Below are positions 56,766-64,000 of a stretch of DNA of 64,000 nt, piece by piece. Source of the DNA: Selaginella tamariscina (lineage: Eukaryota > Streptophyta > Lycopodiopsida > Selaginellales > Selaginellaceae); assembly GCA_003024785.1 (NCBI GenBank), contig PUQB01000370.1:1-64000 (forward strand), given 5' to 3'. How positions within the stretch are numbered: position 1 is the first letter of the stretch; each line of letters begins with the position of its first letter. Position numbers and translations under genes: made by a program. The notes under the pieces were generated by a model. That model was given only the letters and a program-made list of their open reading frames with translations. It did not search any database and was not told the DNA's origin.

Positions 56766-57964
56766 TTCCTAATGTAATCCGACGGCGCCACGTACGGAAT
56801 CAACACGTATACACACGTGAAAATATGTGTATATGTATTCTTGTGAATATGTTGTGTGTGTGTGGTGTGTGTTATGGTATATATCACCATGTGAAGATAT
56901 AATTATTGTGAAATTTTAAGCATTAATTAATATTTAAATTATGATCTATTAGAGTATAGGTGGTCAATCAATACATATTACGCACAAAATAAAATATACA
57001 TGAAGTTAACATGAAACTTGAAATTCTTTATTTTTGTATTATATATGCGTGTAATATTATTAAGAAGCTTTTATTGTCTTTTATTGTTAATAAGTTAAGA
57101 TTTGTTTTAAATCAATAGTCAAGATTTTAGAATAACAGGGAAAATATTATATATGATTGAATATTTATTTAATTAACATGTATATGTAAAAATTAAAATA
57201 TTTGATTAAGACAAACAAATAGGAATACACATGTGTTTACCAGATACATACATATTTGTAAAAGAATATATAAACATTAGTATTAATAATACATATACTA
57301 ACACACACACACACACATTAGTTTTTTAAACACATCAAAATAATTAGTAATTTTAATTTAAAATGTCAAAGTTTATAAGTTAATTATATAAATTTAAAAA
57401 TTTATGAAGAATACACACACATATAGATAGATAGATAGTCCTAATTATATTTGTTTATATATTTCAATTCTTATAAAATAATATATCAATTAAGGGAAGT
57501 TCCTTAAGTAATCCCGTTATATCAACTTTGCCATGTGAAACCCTTATTCTCTTAATTAAAAATTTAAAGAGACTATATATTTAAAATAAAATATTCTTAA
57601 ATATAAAATATTCTTCTAATTAATATAAAATTAATATTAAGTAACCCATAAGTTTATTTAACTTTAAAATACCTAAATATAAATTTATAGTGAAAATAAT
57701 GCCTAGTTTTTTAAAAGTAAATTAATTTTTACGGGATAGAATAAACGTGTAATTATTTGAGCCGTCGGATCACATAAACATTTCTAGGTATCACTATGCT
57801 CCTCACTGCGCACGCTTCTTGCTAGGTATTTATGTAGTGATATGTGTATGTATGTGAGTGCGCGCGCGCGCGTGTGATGCAATTTACTAATGAAGTGTAT
57901 GTTAAAGCCGAAGTGTCTGGCAAGGTAACTTTAGGTTTAGGTCTTAGGGTTTAGGGTTGTGGCT
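56766..57964. other. spacer, shared upstream region of divergent genes
   Basis: AT-rich with GT/AC microsatellites (56855-56875; 57301-57317) and a (GC)n-(GT)n tract at 57859-57876. Probably contains promoters for the peptide gene (minus) and NEPRO (plus). A TTAGGGTTTAGGG stretch at 57936-57955 resembles the telo-box common upstream of plant ribosome-biogenesis genes. Confidence 0.45.
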
Positions 57965-59643
57965 ATGGCGGAGGAGCGTCTCCGGGAGCATTTGTCGCAG
58001 ATGTGGCAGGAAGACGCCATATTCCAGCGCCTCATGTACAAGAACAAGAGCCAACATCGCCGCACATTCTATTTCCGCTGGCTTCACCAGGTATTGTATT
58101 GTGTTGTGTGTGTGTGTAACCTGAATGAGCTTTAGAGTAAAGTTTATTTTACATAGTCTAGTTTTATTTACATTGTAGGTTCAGAGATTTCTCAAGCTGC
58201 TAAATACTGCTGCTTCTGACGATTTACTTACAGCAATTACTCGACATCTTCAGTCCACCTCTTCCAGGTATGAAAGCTTGTGTACGGTCGAGCTTGAATG
58301 TGTTTATAATATGTTTTTGTCAGACAGCCGGACAAGGCTTCAAAGCTTGAAACGAAGGAGAGTGTCTTGAACAGTCTGTTGGGCATCTCACGAATCTTAC
58401 ATGAGGTTTTCTCTTAATACGTACTCATACGTGTGTATGTATTGTGTGTGTCTGTTGTTGATGTAAGTATAACTTACATTTGGTTATTATTTATATGTGA
58501 AACTTTTCAATTATATCTAAACCATTTGAGCTTCACAGATAGAGTCGCCTATTCTCAATGCAAGCAGGTATTCTGTGTGTGTTGTGTGTGTGTGTGTGTG
58601 TGTTTAAAGACTATTAGGCAGGTAGCTGGCTTGTTGGAGCAATGCTACTTCATGCCATTTGCAGTTAGCGTCTTATCTGTGATGGCACGTGTTCGGGTGC
58701 TTTCATTTCAGGTACTTTTATTCAGACTGAATGTATATGTGTATACATTGAATGCGCTTAATATATGATATACATCATGCATATAATCATATCTATATAG
58801 AGATTGCTAGTGCATTTATAAATTGTATTATATGCAGCTCTTGTCAGATACAGTTGCAATCTACAATTTACTTGCGAAGGATGTTTATTGCGGCAGTTCC
58901 TTAATTCCATTCAGCAAGCTACAGGTACAATCGTCTTATATTATACACACTATTGACTAGAGAGAGGCTGAACTGTGTCTCTTAGCAAGAACTTCCGTCT
59001 TCATTAGAATGCAAATGGAAAGATTCTAGATATCAATTGACAGAGGTAAAAGCTGATACTGCAACCTGGTTTGTAGATGACCATTCTGATGTGCAACCTA
59101 AAGGTACGTGTATTAACTATGTTTATATATGCTATACTTCTAGTGGTTGATGTAATAGTATGGCTGCTCATATATTTGTGATGTATATACTATATGTATA
59201 TGTGTGTATTTACGATCGCATGTTACTGTGCAGAGAACACATCGAAGATTGTGTATAGGAGTGCAGGAAAAGACCTCGTGAGCATGACTAAAACTAGTGG
59301 AAGCCAGTCCCGTATAAACAAACCAGCGGAATTGACCAAGTCAACCACACTGACTTCGGTCAATGGATTGGCTGTCGACGAGTCAGCAGCATTCTTGTCG
59401 ACTGACAAGTCGGTAGCATTGACTCCAGTCAACAAGTTGACTGCTGTGAAGCAGTCAACGCCAGCAGCATCAGAGTTTCTTGATTTCATGGAGAGACCAC
59501 GTAATAAAAGGGTAGCTTACATTGCAGTAGGGGGCGGTATAGACAAGCCCACACCAGAAAAGGACGATGGTAAGGGTGTTGAGAAAAGAGATACACTCTT
59601 TGATCTGTTGGTATCTGGTAGAAATAATGAAAGCATATTCTAA
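57965..59643 (+). CDS. NEPRO: NEPRO-like nucleolar protein
   Basis: Eight exons in one frame: 57965-58090, 58179-58267, 58324-58405, 58539-58567, 58618-58711, 58838-58924, 58986-59103, 59234-59643, about 344 residues. The N-terminal domain matches nucleolus and neural progenitor protein (NEPRO): F-Q-R-L-M-Y-K-N-K-S-Q-H-R-R, F-R-W-L-H-Q-V-Q-R, L-L-E-Q-C-Y-F-M-P-F, L-S-V-M-A-R-V-R. The C-terminus ends F-D-L-L-V-S-G-R-N-N-E-S-I-F. In other eukaryotes NEPRO is nucleolar and linked to RNase MRP and rRNA processing. The region 59330-59460 codes for Ser/Thr/Val-rich imperfect repeats (S-V-N-G-L, P-V-N-K-L) and looks disordered. The upstream telo-box-like motif fits a ribosome-biogenesis role. Intron 4 holds a (GT)n run. 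The gene looks intact. Confidence 0.8.
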
Positions 59644-60318
59644 AAAACATGACAATTTGCTGCTGGGAAATTTTCAACTTTACATACTCTAATGATATGT
59701 TCATGGGATGCTATTACATGAACACAAGCAGCACTAATCCGTTTAAAATAATCGTGTTTTTTACTTAAGTATTACAATGTTTATATATTATATATTATAT
59801 ACTAGTATAACACTACGAATATCATGCTTTATCACATAAACACACATCATTAACTTAGATAATGAAAGCTAATATTATTTTTGTTCGTTATTAACCTCAG
59901 TTTTAAGTATTGCACACTACAGTGAAGAATACGTGTATTACAGTTACCGCTCTATTTATTAAGTTCATTCAATGGGTAGTAATTTATGCTTATTTTAATA
60001 ATTTATACTCGGTTGAAGATTTTGCTTATTAATATCAAATAGAATAGTATAAGTTTAAAATATATTTATATTTATTATACGAAGTAGTGAACTTTATATT
60101 AAAATACCAAATTATGTATGAATGTTTTCATGTAAATATGTTTGTTCATTTCTTTTGTTGTGGTATCTGAACGGGGACGGTTCAAATTTCTTATACATTT
60201 GATATCAATTAAAGAAAATATAAATTATTCAAAATTTATTATTTAAATGAGTAAACTTTTAAATTATTTAATAATAATATGCATATAAATCTTTTTTTAA
60301 AAATAAATTATTAAAAAG
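59644..60318. other. AT-rich intergenic, convergent gene ends
   Basis: 3' flanks of NEPRO (plus) and the coiled-coil gene (minus). No feature recognised. Confidence 0.5.
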
Positions 60319-61544
60319 TTAATAATATGGATTGTTATCTCGCAGTCGACTTTCAATGTAGTCGATCCTGTTCCATATCCCGTCAAATTTGGCATCGATA
60401 TTCATTTCCAACCGTTGGATTCCCTCTTCCAGCCTTTCCATATTCTCATCCAACTTCTTGCTTATTTCTTCAATCTTTTTGTATAATTTATCATCGCATT
60501 CCCTTTACCAAACATATATAAAGATAAATACACACACACACACACATATTTATACTTACTCTATATTATCTCTTATGTAAGTCCTTTCTTGAGACTCAGA
60601 TAGAGTGAGATCTTCCAACTCAATGCGTTCGTCACTACGACAATACACATATAATATGTATGTATATATACGTGTGTGTGTGTAGTTATGAAATACACTT
60701 ACTTTACAAGGATTGAGCTTGCCTCTTCGTACCCTTCATCGTCGTCTTTCCCCCTGCATCATTAATCCAAATTAAATCTAACTTAACAAATAATAAACCT
60801 ACTTCAGTTCCATATACTTGTGATGAATCTTCCATCTCCGGTATATTCCTTCCGGCAAGTCTCTACAGTACGAAACCATAAGGAGAATATCCGAATTGCT
60901 CATTTTTCGTAGAAAATGCTGCACACAAGTGAAGGAATGATCCTCTCTCTGCCTCTCCCTCTCCCTCTCTCCCTCTCCCTCCCCTCCCTCCCTCCCTCTC
61001 TCCTTCTCCCTCTTCCTCTCTCCCTCTCCCTCTCCCTCCCCTCTCTCCCTCCCTCCCTCTCCCTCTTCCTCTCTCCCTCTCCCTCTCCCTCCCTCTCTCC
61101 CTCCCTCTCCCTCCCTCTCCCTCACTCCCACCTCCCTATCTCCCTCTCTCCCACCCTCTGTCCTCCCCTCCCCCTCTCCCTCTCTCCCTCTCTCTCTCCC
61201 ACCCTCTGTCCTCTCCTCTCCCTCTCCCCTTCCCTCCCTCTCTCACTCCTACTAACATTGAACACATGTCGCTCGGGTGCTAGTACGGGGATCCATGTGT
61301 ACTTTGTGCCACGTGTATTGTCGTCGTAAGACAGGACAAGGTGGTGCTGTATAGCTTCTACCCAGATATCAACGGCCTTCTTTGTGGTGACATGCCACCC
61401 TGTGGTGTACAGTGTATAGATTTTGTTGCTCAGTAAACTGAGCTCTTCAGATTCCCTTGCACCGGAGGCGGTCATTTCTGTAATTATGTGAAGTTCTAGG
61501 CTTTCTTTATATGTGCTGGAGGTGGAAGTGGAAAGATGAATCAC
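60319..61544 (-). CDS. unknown protein with C-terminal coiled coil
   Basis: Five minus-strand exons join in frame with GT-AG introns: 61257-61544, 60803-60918, 60703-60753, 60560-60634, 60319-60502, giving 237 residues. The N-terminal 135 residues look like a small globular domain (L-S-L-L-S-N-K-I-Y-T-L-Y, A-V-D-I-W-V-E-A-I-Q-H-H, G-T-K-Y-T-W-I-P-V, then L-P-E-G-I-Y-R-R-W-K). An acidic linker follows (G-K-D-D-D-E-G-Y-E-E), then a long heptad coiled coil (I-E-E-I-S-K-K-L-D-E-N-M-E-R-L-E). I do not recognise the family. Intron 1 (60919-61256) is almost pure CCCTCT-type simple repeat, which makes a false open frame on both strands. A downstream in-frame Met (about 61475) could be the true start. 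Confidence 0.65.
60944..61250. repeat. GA/CT-rich simple repeat in an intron
   Basis: About 300 bases of CCCTCT, CTCC and CCCTCC variants, pyrimidine-only for long runs on the plus strand. It lies wholly within intron 1 of the minus-strand coiled-coil gene. Confidence 0.9.
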
Positions 61545-61826
61545 CCTAACGTATATGCTTGTTTATGTACATACGTATATGACATTTATACGTATGTACA
61601 TGTTATATGTGTGCCATGTGCTCCAATAAGAAATAGTTGTCATACTTAAATAAAAATAGTATTATTGTTATTCTTTTCATTGGATTGCAAAGAGAATTTG
61701 TAAGAAAATAATGGATATTCATCTGGAATTATTTGAATAATAACCTTTAATGTTATTTGTTTAGTATTAGAAATTATTAAGGAAACCTTAGGTTAGGGCA
61801 ACTGTAGTGTTTTTGGAGTTTTTGTG
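61545..61826. other. intergenic between divergent genes
   Basis: Short AT-rich interval with the palindrome ACATACGTATATGACATTTATACGTATGT at 61569-61597. Probably holds both promoters. Confidence 0.4.
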
Positions 61827-61975
61827 ATGGGCGTTCGACTTGTACTGCTAACATCTGGGATTCTCGTGGTTGGATCGACAATTGTTCTTCCATGGATACA
61901 GTCGTCAAGCCTCACATTGGATCCCATCCGCACGATTCACCAATCTCTGGTCCGATTCATATATATATATTATAT

Positions 61976-62029
<54 letters not shown>

Positions 62030-63427
62030 TATGCATGTATGTATGTATATGGAAAATTATCAAACTGACCCTGTAGTATTATAGAATTTCCAAATTGTCT
62101 AACAAATTGGAGTCAAATTTATCATTATATGTAACAAGTAGGTTTGTGTGTGTCTTATTAAGTCGATTTATGGTAAATTTGATTAAAGCCGGACAATTTG
62201 GAAATTATATATTACTAGAGGGTCAGTTTAATAAATTTTCCATGTGTGTGTGTGTGTGTGTGTGCTTTTTATAGATACGTGACTTGTAAATGAAATTACA
62301 GGTGATCTTGATACCTTGTCTACTTCTACTTTATAGCAGCATTGTTCACACTAAGCCTGTAAGTTTTCTAATCTCTTAGTTATGTATAGGTACATACATT
62401 TGTATATAAGTGACACTTATATACATGGTTACATAATTTTTTATATGATGTATACATATCATATATCACACTCACACACACACATATATGCACGAGCGGT
62501 TTTACTGTTCTCCTAACATGAAAATTACGCAGATTTGGCAAACTTTTATTCGTGGTTTACTCAGCATTCCGTTTGGTAGCGTTTACTTTTCTGATATATA
62601 TTTGTGTGTGTGTGTGAACATACGTACATAATTGACGCGTTTTACACACATACTTTACATGCAATATGTTTGTAATTGTTAATCTGCAGGAGCCCTTGCA
62701 CTTGCTTTCTTTGCTACTACCTTGGGTGCTCCATTTGAATCACCGTACGACTGATTTTATAAGTTGAATATACAAAATGAACACCACACACACACACACA
62801 CACACAACATACATACATACATGAGCATGTATAAATTGTGTATTGTTCACAGGTATGCTTTGTCAACATTGTATTGGAGCTTATTTATGTCCACTTTGAT
62901 GGTTAAGTATATTTTAATAGTTAAAACGTTTTCATTTCTCACTAGTTTAATGCAGATAGCACCTGCAGCAGTGGTGTTAGGCACCTCTTGGAGAGCTTGG
63001 GAACGGGTTTTGTCTTTCGCAAAGTAAATGCTTGTGTGTGTGCGCGCGCGTGTGCATGCGTGTGTTTGTGCGTGCGTGCGTGCGTGCGTGCGTGTACATA
63101 GTAACGTTTATGGGGCATTTGTAGGCCAAGGGGATCAGTAGAGCTTTCAATATGCATATGTGGACATTTTGTAGCAATAGGTGCTTGGATTGGAGCTTGG
63201 CCAATACCATTGGACTGGGACAAAAAATGGCAGGTATATTCTTAATTTTAAATTAACTTTAAACTTAATATTATATTATAAACTGATTTTATTTATTTAT
63301 TTATTTGTAGGAATGGCCGATTTCATGCACTTATGGAGCAATCGTTGGCTATTCCTTGGGAGTTTTGTTGACTTTAGCTATAACTGTGTACAAGAGAACG
63401 GATTGTAGTCGTATTTCAAAAAATTAA
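61827..63427 (+). CDS. PIGF: PIG-F, GPI-anchor ethanolaminephosphate transfer subunit
   Basis: Eight exons in frame with GT-AG introns: 61827-61949, 62302-62358, 62533-62575, 62690-62744, 62853-62901, 62956-63023, 63125-63233, 63311-63427. They give about 206 residues, close to the 219 of human PIG-F. PIG-F is an ER multi-pass protein that partners PIG-O and PIG-G in adding ethanolamine phosphate to the GPI anchor. Hydrophobic segments include the N-terminus (L-V-L-L-T-S-G-I-L-V-V), exon 2 (I-L-I-P-C-L-L-L-L-Y) and the C-terminal V-G-Y-S-L-G-V-L-L-T-L. Family signatures are G-A-W-I-G-A-W-P-I-P-L-D-W-D and W-P-I-S-C-T-Y-G-A in exons 7-8. Introns carry GT microsatellites and, in intron 1, a MITE-like element. 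It looks intact. Confidence 0.88.
62050..62242. mobile_element. MITE-like element in PIGF intron 1
   Basis: 193 bases with inverted ends of about 50 bases: TGGAAAATTATCAAACTGACCCT then GAATTTCCAAATTGTC on the left, and GACAATTTGGAAATT then AGGGTCAGTTTAATAAATTTTCCA on the right. It is non-coding. GT repeats on both sides hide any target duplication. Confidence 0.75.
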
Positions 63428-64000
63428 TTATACGTTGATATAGTTTATAATATAAATTTTGAGTCATCTATAAAATTATTCAAGTTTTACATTAACATTC
63501 GAAATACACAATTGTTTATATGTAAAATCACGTACTCCAAAAATATATATTTATGTTTAATAATATTCTTATGTTTATGAAAATCTTTACATAAACATTG
63601 TACTTATTATATGAAATTTACTGCATTATTATAATATATATTGTTTTTACATTTTTATATATATTAAATTACATTTATATTTGTTCTTTAATTTTACTAT
63701 TAATATACATTGTTAATCCTCATAACTGTGAATAAAATTCTAATTAAATTTGAACAAAATCGATTCACACAAATTTTATTAGCATCATATTTAGCTTAAG
63801 TTTAATATGAGTTCTAAACTGATTTAATTAAACAAATGGTTATATTTTATAATTAAAAATTGAATACAAGTTAAATGTAATATAAAAAATTTAAAATTAA
63901 TGTAAAAGTAATATTAGAATTTTAAAATTTAATATTTCTCAGTTTAGAGGGTTAGGTTTTGTGAAATTAGGGTTTCTCAGAGGAGTGTCGGTGCGGCAAC
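63428..64000. other. AT-rich spacer; possible 5' end of next gene
   Basis: AT-rich, no frame. From 63950 the sequence TTAGGGTTTTGTGAAATTAGGGTTTCTCAGAGG has repeated TTAGGGTTT motifs like the region just before NEPRO, suggesting the promoter or leader of a plus-strand gene beyond the window. Confidence 0.35.

Noticed and set aside
60916-61329. Open frames rich in Ser-Leu-Pro (plus) or Arg-Glu-Gly (minus)
   Set aside because: Produced by the CCCTCT repeat in intron 1 of the coiled-coil gene; the flanking exons splice across it in frame.

Overview
The window reads as nuclear DNA of a land plant. The best inference is a lycophyte resembling Selaginella. Almost every spliced gene I could trace has very short GT-AG introns (about 38-90 bases in several genes), the gene set is plant-like (eL19, GH29 alpha-L-fucosidase, FAB1-type PIP kinase, plant phosphoglycerate-mutase-like protein, NEPRO, PIG-F), and a sulfated-peptide hormone precursor of a vascular-plant type is present. 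Base composition is patchy: AT-rich spacers, GT/AT microsatellites in introns and spacers, and GC-richer retrotransposons in the middle. The lineage call is inference, not proof.

Left arm (1-16313): decayed and duplicated genes. In order: a broken phosphoglycerate-mutase-like copy and a broken FCP1/NIF-type HAD phosphatase (1255-2702), an intron-retaining eL19 pseudogene (4450-5160, minus), an F-box/LRR-like gene (about 7016-7975, minus), a promoter interval with repeated G-box units, a 7-exon FAB1-like PIP kinase with an intact frame but a His at the catalytic Asp position (8872-10222), a partial alpha-L-fucosidase (minus), a second phosphoglycerate-mutase-like copy (12035-12906), then an inverted copy of the kinase 3' half joined to a second fucosidase copy (13990-16250).

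Middle (16314-55010): transposon territory. A solo LTR (17194-17686) and a TIR element with telomere-like repeats (19479-21188) precede a nest at least five levels deep. A TIR element X (21967-52978) is split by two LTR elements, C (22072-46184) and D (46217-51280). C is split by chromovirus E (25028-41503), E by gypsy element A (26661-38413), and A by element B (27567-34707), a relative of C. I read target-site duplications for five insertions in the nest (C, D, E, A, B; that of E has one mismatch) and perfect ones for the two solo LTRs. B and C share an unusual layout: gag and protease plus a coiled-coil ORF, with no reverse transcriptase seen. E has lost RT/RNase H/integrase core and carries an in-frame 189-bp repeat there. 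A further solo LTR (54143-54829) interrupts an old gag zinc knuckle.

Right arm (55011-64000): an apparently intact gene cluster. It holds a 6-exon, 104-residue secreted precursor with three tandem copies of a 13-residue tyrosine-sulfation-type peptide, each on its own phase-0 mini-exon (55874-56729, minus; RGF/GOLVEN/CLEL-like and the most interesting item here), a complete NEPRO gene (57965-59643, plus), a 5-exon orphan coiled-coil gene (60319-61544, minus) and a complete PIG-F gene (61827-63427, plus) with a MITE-like element in its first intron.
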